DNA from: Rotaria sordida
Lineage: Eukaryota > Rotifera > Eurotatoria > Philodinida > Philodinidae
DNA: 64,000 nt
Direction of reading: 5' to 3'
Assembly: GCA_905250125.1 (NCBI GenBank)
Contig: CAJNOL010000025.1
Coordinates: 126,666 to 190,665, forward strand
Under the pieces are notes generated by a model. That model was not told the DNA's origin. It did not search any database and worked only from the letters and a program-made list of their open reading frames with translations. The position numbers and the translations under genes were made by a program. Each line of letters opens with the position of its first letter. Within the stretch, counting starts at the first letter, position 1. Shown in pieces: positions 22,983 through 36,227 of this stretch.

Positions 22983-25211
22983 GACTTATAAATTTTATTA
23001 TTATTTATGTTTTATTGGGCTAGAAAATAAAATTTTTTGATTTATATCTATTCGAAATAAACATTTCTTCATATGGATCAAATGACTAATTGTAAAAGAA
23101 TAACAAATATATCAGTGTCAATAATAAATATCTTTTTGTTGTTTAAGTTTATCTTAAGCATAAATGAACAAAACAATAACTGCTTTTCAAATGTATTATA
23201 ATTGGGAAAAAAAACATCTGGAATATATAATAATATGACAATAATCTAAATAAATCATACTAATTTATGCAGTCCTCGGAAATAATCACCTTGGATACTC
23301 AAATTGCAATTGTTCAAACATGAAAACATTCATAATTTTAGAAACAATCAAACTAATTGATATATTTTTTTTTGTTCTTTATATTGTCATAGTGTCAATT
23401 GAATTATGTACGATTGTTTATATGACTAGAGCTAATTTCTATCATCTAGAAAATGAATACTCATCATTTGTTCCTATAGATGGTGCAAACTAAATATTCT
23501 AAGGGCAACAATAAATATTTCTAAACGAATAATTATTAAAAAAAAATATTTCAGTTTAGAGTAAAACGACTCTAATGTGAGCATCATCGAGATCAACTAA
23601 AAGTGTTCACTTTACCCAAGTGCTTATTAATTGGGATGTTTTCAGGTTTTTTTTTATAACTTATAAATATTCAGTTGTGATTGCATGTCGGCTGCACAAC
23701 ATAATATTTTTCTTCTTTCCACGAGTTAATTTATTCAACTTTTTTAATCAATGGTAAATCAACTCATGTTAACACGATATGTGACTAGCTGTTAATACAA
23801 AAAAAACGACGAGATGTTGAACTGAGCATTGTTGCTGTTGTTTAATATCATTACTTTTTCTTTTAAGTATTCACGGCCAGTCCATCGCCTTTCCCTATGT
23901 GTTTCATGATTCTCTATCATATTACTATACGCATAGGACATTTTTCTTCTCCCACTGCACGTGAGCGATAGAATATATGTTGCTCATATTACAAACATTG
24001 TTATTGCTCATAGGACCGGAGAGAAGTGCTCACTGCTCAGAATAAGAAGGTGCTCATATCGAGAGATTTTACTGTATTTATTTTCAAAATATAGTTTTTC
24101 TTTCATTTTTTCTTGGTAAGAATTCATTTATAATAGTATCGAAATCACTTTCAACCCTACGTACAATATAAACTAAAAATAAGATGTGAAAATGGCTGAG
24201 TGCAGACAAGATTTAACACCTATATCCACACTAAAGATGATTGCACCGATGTTGCATCACCAGTTTCACTTAATATAACTGTTTCATTTATATTCACAAT
24301 AGTTGTATTCATAGCTAAACTATTACATCTATTGTATTTCTTCTGATAATGGAATTTCTGGTTATTTTTGTGAAATAATAAGAAATTTTACATTTGTCAG
24401 ATATTTAGCTAAGAGATTAGAAGCTAATCACAAGAATTGTAAAAAAACATAAAATAGAGAAGGCGGATAGGCTTTTGCTTTCTATCGTAGATCAAAAACA
24501 AAAAGAAGAGTAGTCTTCGTATTTCTTCAATTATATAATAATAAAAAATCAATCTTCAGCTTCTATAATAAAAACTGATGTCAGAGATATGTGGCAAAAG
24601 TATAGCTATACAGATAGAATAAAATAAATTTCTAGCACTGTGTATTATTCTCTTCGTATCAACCATCAGTATAGAGCAGCGGCGCGAGCAGCACATTGTG
24701 AATGGTAGGATAGAGCGCTACAACCTTGGAGGTAATCCATGTAATATAGCGCCAATGATGAAGATAATTTTTTTTTTCTTCTGATGCTATAACAGCGCCC
24801 GACCTAGTCCATTTATAGTTATGCCAGTAGAATAGGAAGTTATCAGGAAAAACAATTTGCATCCTATCGCTTTGCTGGTGCGTAGAGCTCGTCGAATTGG
24901 TTCCGGATCCAGACCCGACTGGATCCGAGTCCGACAATTTTGAGCCCGATGTGCTCTATTAGTGCGTCGTCTATGCTCATTCCTTAACGCAATTGATAAA
25001 CAAGTGACGAGCGCTCTCTATATACAAAATCGTTTCCATTTATTGGTCGTTCTTTGTCCACTCTTCGAAAAATGCAACGTTAACATAGAAAGAACAAAAA
25101 AAATCATCAATGATTTCCCATAACTACAAGATTTTCTTTTTAATCCGACGATCATCGTCCAATAAAGAGCTCCAAATAATTTTATGCAAATGAAATTTCT
25201 TCTTTAATTCA
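22983..25211. other. Intergenic
   Basis: No gene recognised. The segment around 24640-24960 differs in composition and includes a 92-codon minus-strand frame (24937-24659, MSDSDPVGSGSG…), which overlaps a dispersed-repeat phrase and is not called. Confidence 0.3.
24870..24965. repeat. Dispersed repeat fragment (GGATCCGAGTC type)
   Basis: The stretch TTGGTTCCGGATCC … GGATCCGAGTC … AATTTTGAGCCCGATG … CTCTA parallels 53050-53105 (TTGGTCCCGGATC … GGATCAGAGTCTGG … AATTTTGAATCCGATGGACTCTA). Same order and spacing indicate a shared element. Confidence 0.5.
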
Positions 25212-28200
25212 ATGAAAAATACAAGTCATTATATCGTCAATTTAGACGATAAATTCCATTCCACACGAAATTCAGTTTCGCTCTATCGGGTATGATCTCG
25301 AATATGAATTAATACTTATTTAATTTTTTTCTTTTTTTCTTACTAAAATAATTTAGTATTGGCGTCAATTACATAGACAACAACGTGTATTTATCATTGC
25401 TGTTGTTTTGTTATGTATATTTATTTATATTGGTTATCGTTCACATTCAACAGAAAAAATTGTTAAACTTCTACCAGAATATCATCGACAAGAAATAAGT
25501 AAAGAAAAAGAAGCTTGGCAACGTAAACAAATTGAAGTAAACTTAATTATTAATAATAAAATTTACAAAAAAAAAAACGATTTATTTGTGTTTAGCAAGC
25601 TCAACCAATTAAAGTCAAAGTTCAAAAGCAAATTTTTTCGGGTAAGAATAAGTTGTTTGTTTTTGTGGAAAGAATAATTCTTCTAGTTTTACTCTTTAGA
25701 TCCAATAAATGAACGTCAAATAGCTGTACGAGATGCTATGCGACATGCTTGGAAAGCATATCGAACTTATGCATGGGGTTATGATGAATTACTACCATTA
25801 TCTAAAGTATCTTCACCATGGTTTGGTCTTGGTTTGACGATTGTTGACAGTATTGATACATTATATATAATGAATATGACTGAAGGTTTATGTCTATATA
25901 CAAATTTGATAATCTATATATATATATATATATATTTTTTGAATTTGAATTCCAGAATATAATGAAGCTCGGGAATGGATTGAAAAAAGCTTTGATTGTG
26001 ATTCAAATTCAGCTGATAAATTTAATTCACATTTCGAAATCACGATACGAATATTGGGTGGTTTACTTAGCATTTATCATTTAACAGCAGATGAAATATT
26101 TTTAAAACGTGCAGTAAGAATAAATTGAAAAAGAAAATTATATAAATTGAATTTTAATATATATATATTTTTCTTTAGATTGAATTAGGTGATCGACTTT
26201 TAGTCAATTTTAATACACCAACAGGTTTACCATTAGCTGAAATTAATATTAAACGAAAAGCCGCTAGTGGTTATCGGTTAGATTTATTTATTATAATTTA
26301 AATTTTTGTCTTTTTTGTATAATAAATTTTAGATGGACTTCAGATTCAGCTTTATCAGAAGTTGGTACTGTTCAAATCGAAATGCGTGATTTATCACGAG
26401 TTAGTGGTGATAAAAAATATGAAGTAAGCTTCAATTAATTGAATAATAAGAATTTTTTTATCTTTATTATTAGGATGCAGTTGATAAAGCCTCGGCTGTA
26501 CTTCATAGTCAATCAAAGAAAGATGGTCTTGTACCGATATTTATTAGTCCACTAACTGGTCGATTTTCAGGTGGTGTTGTATCATTTGGTGCACGTGGAG
26601 ATTCTTATTATGAATATTTACTCAAACAATGGCTACAAACAGGACAACAGAGACCTGTGTAAATATTTTTTTCATTAAGTAGAACTTATTGAGATTAGAG
26701 AAAATCTAAAATTTCATAATGAAAATATTCTTTTTGGTTAACTTTTGATGCCTCATAGAAAGATAACCATGCCAACTGTAATTCACCGTTTGAACTCATA
26801 TTGGACCCACACGGAGATCTCGGTAAGACTAGAAAAATTCTAAAAGGATTCGTCGACATGAGTCTCTGGTTCACTGGAAAATCATGTAACAAAATTTCAA
26901 CATGACATTTTGCCTATAGATAGGTTTAATGACCCTTAGAATATCCTGAAAGTTTCAGTCCAACAGAATGTTTATTTGTTGAGATATTGAATTTTCAACA
27001 AATAGTCGCCTGCCACAGACATGTCAGAAAAAACTAAGTTTACTTGAAAATTCAATGTTTTGACAATATAACCTTCTGTTGGGCTGAAATTTTCGGGATA
27101 TTTCAACAGCCATTAGATCTATCAATAAACAAAATTTTAGATCGAAATTCTGTTATTTGATTCTTCAGTAAATACCTAATAATAGATCGACAACTCAGTA
27201 AAACAGTCATAACTTGTCTCCAGAGACTCATGGACACGACTGCTTTTAAGGTTTTTGCGAGTCTCCCTTGTGGACTCAGCATGAGCTTACATGGCGAGTT
27301 ACAGTTTTGGTTAATTCCCTCATAAGACGTCTTCACTGGCAATATGTCTGATTGAAATTCAGATGTTCGTTTTTTTTTATAATATACCACAAAAAAGTGG
27401 TTTACATTGAGTAGAAAATGAAGATGAAATATGCAAGAGAATAATTCATTTAAGATTTTGTCAAGTCTTTCATGATGGAGGAAATTCTTCAAAAAATTTT
27501 TATCATTTGAAACCATTCTTTCATGAGCTCAATTTCAATTAAAGTTTTGCTGTGACTTTTAATATTCGTTTTCTTATCATTTCTTATTATATCGAAAAAA
27601 TTAGTTTACATTTAATTTCTATTTATTATAGTTTTTGGGAAGATTGGATCGAATGTATTGGTAAGTTAAATGAAATAAATGAAATAATTAATCATTTTTT
27701 AAAATTCATTTAGAGGGCGTACGTAAACATCTTTGGCGTTTAGCTTATCCAGAAAAACTTTATTTTGTTGGTGAATTAACTGGCATGTCAATATTTTCAC
27801 CAAAAATGGTAAATAAAATAATTTCAAGTTAAAATTTATATTTATATAAATTTTAATTAGGACCATTTGGCTTGTTTTCTTGCTGGTAATATGGCTCTTG
27901 GTTGGTATTTTCAACGTAATTTAACATATCTTCTTGATATGGCAAAAGATTTAACCAAAACTTGTTATCAACTGTATGCTAAACAAGAAACAGGTCTTAG
28001 CCCTGAAATAGCTTATTTTAATACTGATCCCCATTTAAATGGAGAAACAATAACTGTTCGAGTATGTTTAACTTGGATCTTTTCTTTTTTTTTTTCTTTA
28101 AATATTATTTATTTTGTTTTTATTTCAAGGACAATGATGCACACAATTTATTACGACCAGAATTAATTGAATCTTTATATTATATGTATTATTTAACTGA

Positions 28201-28456
28201 TGATAAAACCTATCAAGATTGGGGTTGGGAAATATTTCAATCATTTGAAAAATATACTCGACAAACTGATGGTTACTCATCAATAAATGATGTGCGACAT
28301 AAAGATAATGTTCGACCACGTGATAAAATGGAAAGTTTTTTTCTTGCTGAAACATTAAAGTATCTTTATTTACTTTTTGATAAAAAAAATTTATTTTCAT
28401 TTGATCAATGGTTATTTAATACAGAAGCACATCCTCTGCCTATTTATAAAAATTAA
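25212..28456 (+). CDS. MAN1B1: ER mannosyl-oligosaccharide alpha-1,2-mannosidase (GH47)
   Basis: Twelve exons, 25212-25289 through 28130-28456, sum to 1,674 nt, a 557-aa type II membrane protein. The enzyme trims one alpha-1,2-mannose from Man9 N-glycans in the ER or early Golgi and marks misfolded glycoproteins for degradation. A short cytosolic tail is followed by the TM helix [16 protein letters not shown] (about 38-53), a short stem, then the GH47 domain from [11 protein letters not shown]. Key elements are present: [15 protein letters not shown], Glu191 in [11 protein letters not shown], Asp322 in [21 protein letters not shown], the stretch [20 protein letters not shown], and the calcium Thr547 in NTEAHPLP at the C-terminus. 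Start choice: exon 1 ([13 protein letters not shown]…) splices in frame to YWRQLHRQQ. Intron 8 (26659-27631, 973 nt) is enlarged by a foldback element. Confidence 0.95.
26758..27325. mobile_element. Foldback element in mannosidase intron 8
   Basis: Left arm about 26758-26998 and right arm about 27046-27325 are inverted copies. Pairs include CCAACTGTAATTCACC with the reverse complement of GGCGAGTTACAGTT, CATGAGTCTCTGG with CCAGAGACTCATG, and AATATCCTGAAAGTTTCAG with CTGAAATTTTCGGGATAT. The loop is short. Its sequence family recurs at 58390-59090 and, in shorter form, at 8632-8870. Non-coding. Confidence 0.75.
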
Positions 28457-28815
28457 TTTATAGACAAACAAGAAAACACAAGAAAAATTTTGTTGTTTAT
28501 TTTCGTCGATCAGTCTGATACGTTTGTTTTGTCTTTTTTTTCTTGTTTGTTTGTTTGTTTCCGGTATTAATATTTGTGATTTTTCGATTTTTCGATAAAA
28601 AATTACACACTTTCTTGTTTTGTCATGTGATTATTTCACATGATCTCATTTAGAATATTAATATAGAAGAAAAACGAAAAAGCAAACCTTATCAGACAGT
28701 CGTCTTATTTTGTTTTTATTGACTTGCAGAACAATAAACGTCGTTTGTTTGCCTTTCTTCCATTCATTATTTTTGTCTTCGACGTCGTTTTTTACAATCA
28801 TATACGAAATTAATC
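28457..28815. other. Short intergenic spacer between MAN1B1 and GCLM
   Basis: About 360 bases separate two same-strand genes. It is T-rich, with a TTTG(T) run near 28545. It must contain the mannosidase 3' UTR and the GCLM promoter. No further site can be assigned. Confidence 0.3.
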
Positions 28816-30527
28816 ATGTCGACTGAACCACAGGTAAATTTTTTTTTTTGATGAAATAGACTCCAATAATTTAATTGATTTAGGATGACAATCAATCTAA
28901 ACCAGAACCTGTACTCAAACCATTTTTTCCTAAAGCTACAGAAATTCTTTTTTATACAGGAAATACATTGGCATTATTCGAATTAGTAAAAAAGGCAAAT
29001 TCTTCTATAACTGACGAAGTAATTACGTTCTAAAAAATACGTATATATATTTAATTATTTATATATAAGGTTATTGAATATATGTCATTGATGTTACAAG
29101 CAATGATAAAAAATACGGATGTAAAAAAATATCAAGTATAATTTTTATAAAAATATTTTTCTTAAACATTTAAAACAAAAATTTTTATATAGGAAGAAAA
29201 TTATGTTAAACTCGCTTCTGTTCAAGATGATAATAATTCGGCAGCTAATAATGGAACAACAGCAGGTGTGCCTATTGATCAGGAACAGTTGACAAGAGAA
29301 GATTTAAAAATTTCAGTAAAAGTTTTTCTTCGTTCATTAGCACCTGAAGTATTAACACATACAATTAATACAGGTTTGTCTGTATCTAGATTTAATAAAT
29401 AAAATAAAAAATAAGATTTTTTTTTCTTATTTTATATCTAGTTCTAAATGAATTAAAAGAAAATTATTTAGAAAGTTTTATGATATCATTACCTAATTAT
29501 GGTTCACAATTAACATTACAGGAATTTATGCCATTATGGAATATAATTGAAGATTTTATCGATAAACAAAAAATTTTATCAGCAGGAGTTTGTGATTTTA
29601 TGCTTCCACTTTTATCTGATTTATATGATCGTGCAAAGGTAATTAATCCTAATGGTTCAGTTTTCAAACCTTCAATTAGCTAAATAATTGGATAGGCCTC
29701 TATCATTGATTTCATTAATCACGTATTCATGCAAAACGTAGACTTTATGTTTTTATTCTTTGCTAAAGAATTTTGTGAAACTTGATATAAAAGGAATGTT
29801 GAAGTATGGAGGCAAAAGTTTGAAACACCCTCCTCTCCCGTAGCTGCTAGTCAATGACGATCATAGATTATGACAAATGTAACTATGAAAACGTCACAGA
29901 CCGTAGCAGATGGTGTTGATATACGATCACCGATTGAATATCAATGAAGTCTCGTGAAACTACTTCCTTCGTGCATGTACGCAAGATTAAGCAAAAGAAT
30001 GATGATGAAATGTGTCCAAAAATAGATAGAATCAAATACGTTCCCTGGATTAGTAAGAGCATCTATATCATGTTTCACATTGTAATCCGGCAGGAATTGT
30101 GCTAACAGCTTTTTTTTTAATCAAAATTATAAATGAAAATTATTTTCGATCGTTTTCATTGTTCTTTGTTATTTAGCACAAACCATATGCGAATCAAATC
30201 AATTTAGGTGTATGTTGTTCTATTCCAGAAGAACTTAATAAGTATGTTAAAGAAAATAATATTCAACTTCTAACACATAGTGATCCAATTGGTAAGAATT
30301 TTTGAATATTAATTGATGAATAATTAGTTTTATTTTTTATTTTAATAGATGTTATTAATGAATCAGATTTTCAACAAACTATTCGTGAATATTGTCATGA
30401 ATATGATGCACTTAATTGGAAACCATGCTCGATTGTTCGTTATACTTCTGTTATTGCTAATCGAGGAATTATTAAATCCAAAGGATTTTTTATTTATGCT
30501 AAACGTGAATTACGTATGACGGAATAA
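28816..30527 (+). CDS. GCLM: Glutamate-cysteine ligase modifier subunit
   Basis: Seven exons (28816-28833, 28884-29018, 29070-29135, 29193-29373, 29442-29638, 30177-30291, 30349-30527) sum to 891 nt, 296 aa; vertebrate GCLM is about 274 aa. GCLM binds the catalytic subunit and raises its affinity for glutamate in glutathione synthesis in the cytosol. It has an aldo-keto-reductase-like fold without the enzyme function. Diagnostic segments: EDLKISVKVFLRSL, the stretch FIDKQKILSAGVCDFM, ANQINLGVCCSIPEEL, NNIQLLTHSDPIDVI and the C-terminal RGIIKSKGFFIYAKRE. An Asn/Ala/Thr insert near residues 85-100 explains the extra length. Exon 1 encodes only MSTEPQ. Intron 5 is 538 nt because of a dispersed repeat. 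Confidence 0.92.
29830..30112 (+). repeat. Dispersed repeat, family D1, in GCLM intron 5
   Basis: Aligns with 42829-43055 (same strand) and 45690-45930 (opposite strand). Shared order: CAGACCGTAGCAGATGGTGTTG, ATATCAAT, ACTTCCTT, AATAGATAGAAT, TTAGTAAGAGC, ATCATGTTTCACATTGTAATCC, AGG and TTGTGCTAACAGC. Non-coding; ends not defined. Confidence 0.6.
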
Positions 30528-33500
30528 ACGAAAATGAAAATGGCTCGATTCAATTACTCTTTTTTTTTTTTGTATTTGTCGATTGTTTTTATTAAATGAT
30601 TATCACAGTTTGCCGTGTTTTTTTTTGTTGTTGCTCACTCTAATATATTGTCGATCTGACGATTTTCTTTTGTTTTTTAAGCTCGCTAGTAGCTTTTACA
30701 AATAACTTTGTAACCAATGATTTGTGTTTTTTTTTATTTTCTATGGAAGTGAATTATTTTGTGTGTATTGTACACGCCAGTTTAATGGTTATTTGTTATT
30801 AGATAAAAAAAAAAATTAAAAAATTGCACCAATCAAATGAATTGTCTTTCATATTGAAATATTTCGTTTGCTACATTGTTCATCGAGCAGTTCGTTTTGA
30901 TAATTCGATTGATCGATTGTGAATGAACTATATTGTGTCTCGAAAAAAGATTTTATTTAAGTAATCTATTAGCTATAAAAGAATAATGATTTTACTATTC
31001 TATATATTTACAATCATGTTTATAGTTCGGTTTAATCACCTTTAGTCTATTTAGCTTAAGACAAAGTGATCAGAAAACAATTGACGAATTATTGTCATAC
31101 AAAAAAAAAATATAAATGATTTTTGAGAAAATTTTTCTTCGAGTATTAATTGATACCACACATTTAAAACAAACAAATATTACATAGACATATTCTAGCA
31201 ATTGTAAGAAAAAAATGAGATAATTTAATACATGAGATTCGAATTTAACTTTCTTTTTTCTCAGTTTTCTTCTCAATAAGAAACAATTGAATAATACCAA
31301 AGGCTTTGTTTTTTTTTCTTTTTATTAAAAAAGAATCAGTAATCCTTTTGGCTGTATATCATATGATGAAAAGCATTATAACATACATTTGAAATTTTAC
31401 GTTTGTTCTACTAGTAAATAAAAAGAATGTCATCAACTTTTCGTTAAGACAACTTATAAATGTATTTCAAAAACAGATAAATGTCAAGAGATGAAAAGTA
31501 GGATATGTTGTATTGAATACGTGTCAACAATATATATATGACACAAAAAGATTAACGAAAGCAAAACTAACTATTCCAAAAGAAAAACAATTTATGAAAT
31601 AATTTAATGATGTACTAATGTTACTAGCATTTAAAATTGAAATTAAAGTTAAAATGATATTAAATAATTATACAGAATCTTTTCTTTTTAAGATGAATAC
31701 AGTAATGAAATAGAATTCCATTTTAATATTAATTACATTCTAATCAAAGTTATTTATTCGAAAATGCCTAAAACTATTGTCAAAAATGTCAAAAAATTAG
31801 TAAGATTCAAGACAAGTTTGAGAAATAGATAGAATAAGATTTGATCTGTCATATATCAGGTTAATCAAATAAAACAGAACAGATAAAATGTCTCTGGACA
31901 TAATTTGATCTTTCATTGCTGTTTTCTACATTTCTAATGTCATCTGTCAGCGACAAACGACATGTCAAGGCAAGAACTACAACAAAAAAAAAAGTAAATA
32001 AATAAAAGACGATATATTCGAAACATTTGTTACAAAACTTCATTCTTAATATCATTATATCATACTAATATAATATTCGGAATCAATAATCGATCTGAAT
32101 AATTGAATTGTTCAAATGAAAATTGATAGAAAAACAGAGAAATTCTAAGTATTTGATTTAGTTTATTGATAAAGATTAATCTCTAGTGCAATAGAATTTC
32201 TTAATTAAGACACATAATATATAATTTATTATTAAGCAGACCCTATTAAGAAACGGGTTCTCGAATGATGTTGTCGTTCACTTATATTGCATGACTCTAT
32301 GAAAGATATTAATATTCTGTTACATAAAACAATCCAATTCTATTTTATAAGAGTTCCTTTTTTTCTTCCTTTGTTCTTTTCAAAGTAAAGTATCAAAGAA
32401 AAGAAAAAAGTTATTATCAAGACATTGATAAAGTGTATGTCAATCAAATTAAAAGTTAATTATGATTTGGACTATGACCTTTTATCTAAATATTTATTTT
32501 TAATAAGAGATTGTGTTATTATTATTGAGTTTCTTTTATATCTAAAATTCTACTAATGTCGTTTCTTTGTTAGTTTCTTTTTATAACAAAATAACATATT
32601 AGAAATACTATTATTTCATTGCTTTTTTGTGGCAAATGAAGCAATCAGATATAGAATACAATATGAGAATTAATAAAAAGTTTCACAAGTTCGGCAAATA
32701 GTCGATATTCATTTTCATCAGCTGCGACAGTAATATTGAATTTGTATAAAATTAGACGATTATCAACTGACGTTAACTGAAGTGTTCTCGAAGTATTTTA
32801 TTGATGCAAGTATCATAAATGCATGTCGATTATAATGACGAACTTCATAGATATACAAGGGGATTAAGTTGGCTCTATTGTATATTTGATTGTCTTGTAA
32901 TCTAATAAAATACGATTAGAGTAATAAAAATATATTTTAAGACGCAGTAGCTACTATCAGTTGATCTAATTAAAATTATTATCGATAGAATTCTATTCAG
33001 AAAAAAATTTCAAAAAATCTTACATTGGATATTATGAATCAATTAGAAGTTGACAATATTTTCTTAAAAAGCAAAACACGATCTGTTTAATGGACCTTTT
33101 ATTAGATCATTTAATAAATAAATATACAACAAAAAAAAAAACAGTGAACCAGAAAAAATTAGATAATCAAACCTATTCAATTCATTCTAAAAGCATTTTC
33201 GAAAAATTTTTTTTTTTGCATAGAATGATAATCAAATAGAAGATTGATGAATGTAGATAAACAAAAATGTTATATTAAAGAATCATAATAATCAGTCAAT
33301 GAAAAAAAACTAACGATAATAATTCTTAGTACGTATCAACATAAGAAAGAATAAATCCATTAGTAGACATTGGTAAACATGAAATAAGTTCATTGACTTA
33401 TTTTTAAGACAATATTATTTTCAAAGAAGTAACAAAGTCTCTTGCTTGTCATAAGATAGACATAATAACTCTTTTGATGACACTTCAATGGCTTCAATGG

Positions 33501-36227
33501 AGCATAGTTCTTTCGTCTGTTTTCATTATCAATATATCTTGCCATTAATATTCAATGTTTCTTGTCTTCCTTACTTTCTTTGACAAACTAGCATTTTTTT
33601 TTAATATTTGTTAATGCTGAGATTTTATCGAAACGACAATGATGCGCCAACAAGGTCATTGAATTCAAATAGGATTGTCATTCGCATTAATACAATGGAA
33701 GACAGCGGCAAATGAATATTGTACCAGTTCTTTATTTTCTTTTTTGCTAGCTTTCATCTTTCACTCACAATTACGATGAGAAGCTTCAATAATAAGAACG
33801 ATAAAAAAAAAAGACGAGAAGAGAACACATCTATAAAGTCATGATGCTTCCCTTTCTTCTTATTGCCTCATTTTTTCGCCGTATACTCTATAGGTCCGTG
33901 CTAGTCCTATATGTGTTTAGCATGTTTGTTGTCATGTGCCAACCTAAGAATACATACGGAAAAGCTAGTGATTATTATGCTTTCTTTCTCTTTCTCTATC
34001 TATCTTTCTCTCTGTCTATTAGTTAAACGTACGGTACACGCACGCACATACATACACAATATACATAGCTATAATCAAACACTAATCAAATGTCATAGCT
34101 CGTCATTCATCATCATTGCCAATCTAACATGTATATTTAAAAGCATGCAACAACTCCTACTAAACTGAACCAAGCCCTACGGATGGCAATTTACTGCGTG
34201 ATTTCATTTAACTTTTGTTTATCAACTAGGAATTTTTCTTTGAAGATTGTATAATTTAGATTTTCTTAAGTCTATTGATAAGACTTTTCTATCTTTTTTC
34301 TTTAGATATTGTATTTCTATTTGTATATCTATCCTTTTTATCGATTTGCAATGCATTAACTCGATTACTTTGTCTTTGAACCAGACTAATTACTACAAAT
34401 AGCATACATATTCGTCATTGTACATCCATTTATCGTTATCGTTCTGCTATCTATCAATAAACAAAATACAGCAAACAGGACTAAGTTATTTGATTATTGA
34501 GAAAATCAGTAGACTTCTGAGCAAGCAAACAGTCGAACGTGGCAGCTGCTTTTTTAAAACAGAGGTTCTATTGGTAGGCTGTTGATTACTTTTATGTTTG
34601 TATCTCTTATGCGTTCTTACTATTTTTCTTTGATTTTCTTTTTTTATTGACATCGGCACGTTCGAATAGGTGTGCATGTGTATTCTCCCGGTGACAGACA
34701 GATCCCCGTGTATAAATGTGTGCGCACGTCGTGTTTCATTTATTCTTTATCAAAAACAAAAAAGAAAAGAAAAAAAATCAATACACATACTCGATTCTCG
34801 CTGGATTCACTCCCAATATAAGTTTTGGATCATCTAGTAAGCAATAAATATGTTACAGTCTATTGGGAATCGATGATGTATCCAATCAGGCATACATCTT
34901 CATTATAGAGGGCTAATTATCACCAATCGTATAGCCTCTAATGTTGCGCATTCGGTGTTAACAATAACAGTGATGGTGTAAGCAGCGAAAACAATCGTGT
35001 CGTAAGAAAAAACTTTTTTTTTTTGTTTGAGTTTATCTTTTTCTTCAAGTGTATTTTAACCGATTGCTGAAGACTATGTATAGAACACATTGTAGGTGCG
35101 GAGAAAGTTGGCCCGTTCTTTTGTTTTCTTTCTCTCATTTCTTTTTTCCGTTATGGTAAAAAAAGTTAAGACAAAAAAAATTGTTTTTTTTTTGCGGTTG
35201 GCCTAGTCATAACGCATGTCATATTTTTCTATTACAAAAGAAAATCAAGATGATAGAAACACTAGAGCTAGATGAGGCTTGAAATGATAATTCTGTTTAG
35301 GAAAACCCAGAGGGCGTTGACTTTATTATATGCTGAGAAAAATTGTCAACGCTTGATTATTGTTTACTGTTGCTTTCTCTTGTTAAAAAAAAAACCGAGG
35401 CAACAGTAAGAGCATCATCAAAAAAATTTGGTTTCTAACGGAAGAGGAAAGAGAGGAGACGAAAGAAACTTGAACAATAACGAGCACAAAATTAAACAAT
35501 AACATCATTTTGCACATTTTTACTATTATCAGCCCGAAAAATATGTTTTTCTTATATTTCCAATACCTATTTTTTCCGTTTTCATATAAGGAAGAAAACT
35601 AGTCTAGAACAAATATCAAAATGAGGGCAATGTAACAGAAAAAAGCCACATAAGTAAGATTGAAAGAAATTGTTCTGTACGTTTTTTGTAGAAAAGAAAA
35701 AAAAGGAGAACAAAAAACAACAGATCGATGAATGACTATAAATGAATGCAGAAACACATGATTCAAGCTAATAGGTATTCTTTACATCTGAATTCAACGA
35801 ACTAAATTTATTATTAATGCATGCACGATTCCAAAAAATATCACAAATGCTTTTTTTTCGAGACATTATAAGAACGTGCTATGATTATAATTATATTTTC
35901 TTTTTTTTTCTTTTTTGCGTGTGTGTGTGAACTTTTCTTCACCGTTTGTTCGAGAAATTCAAAAGGTAAAATACTTATGTTTTCTAGTTTTAATATTAAT
36001 TTTCATCTAGCATTCAGATTCTCTAGCGACTATTGTTATTGTTCTAAGTATGGATATATAGATGTGTATATGAAGTAGAAAGCAAAAAAAAAGAGAAAAT
36101 GAGAGAAAAAATGGTTACATAGTAATAATGATAAAAATGTTCTTTTTATTATAAGTGACAATATAAAACACTTATATTGTTCGTTTTTTCTCTTTTATAA
36201 TTCTAGATATTGATAATACACTATCTA
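30528..36227. other. Gene-poor 5.7-kb region
   Basis: No gene recognised on either strand. It begins with the GCLM 3' UTR and ends at the acceptor (TTCTAG, near 36205) of the exon carrying the PKA-R start codon, so part must be the 5' UTR and first intron of that gene. Composition is very AT-rich up to about 33.5 kb and more mixed near 33.8-35.2 kb, with short pyrimidine runs (TCTTTCTCTTTCTCT near 33983). Short open frames at 33841-34168, 34486-34677 and 34938-35138 are not supported by any motif. Confidence 0.35.

Noticed and set aside
24659-24937. 92-codon minus-strand frame beginning MSDSDPVGSGSG
   Set aside because: It overlaps a dispersed repeat phrase also found at 53050, has no domain and no adjoining exon.
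27103-27516. Minus-strand 137-codon frame
   Set aside because: Lies in the right arm of the foldback in mannosidase intron 8 and the flank; no domain.
33841-35138. Short frames on both strands in the gene-poor region
   Set aside because: Low complexity, no motifs, no plausible splice partners.
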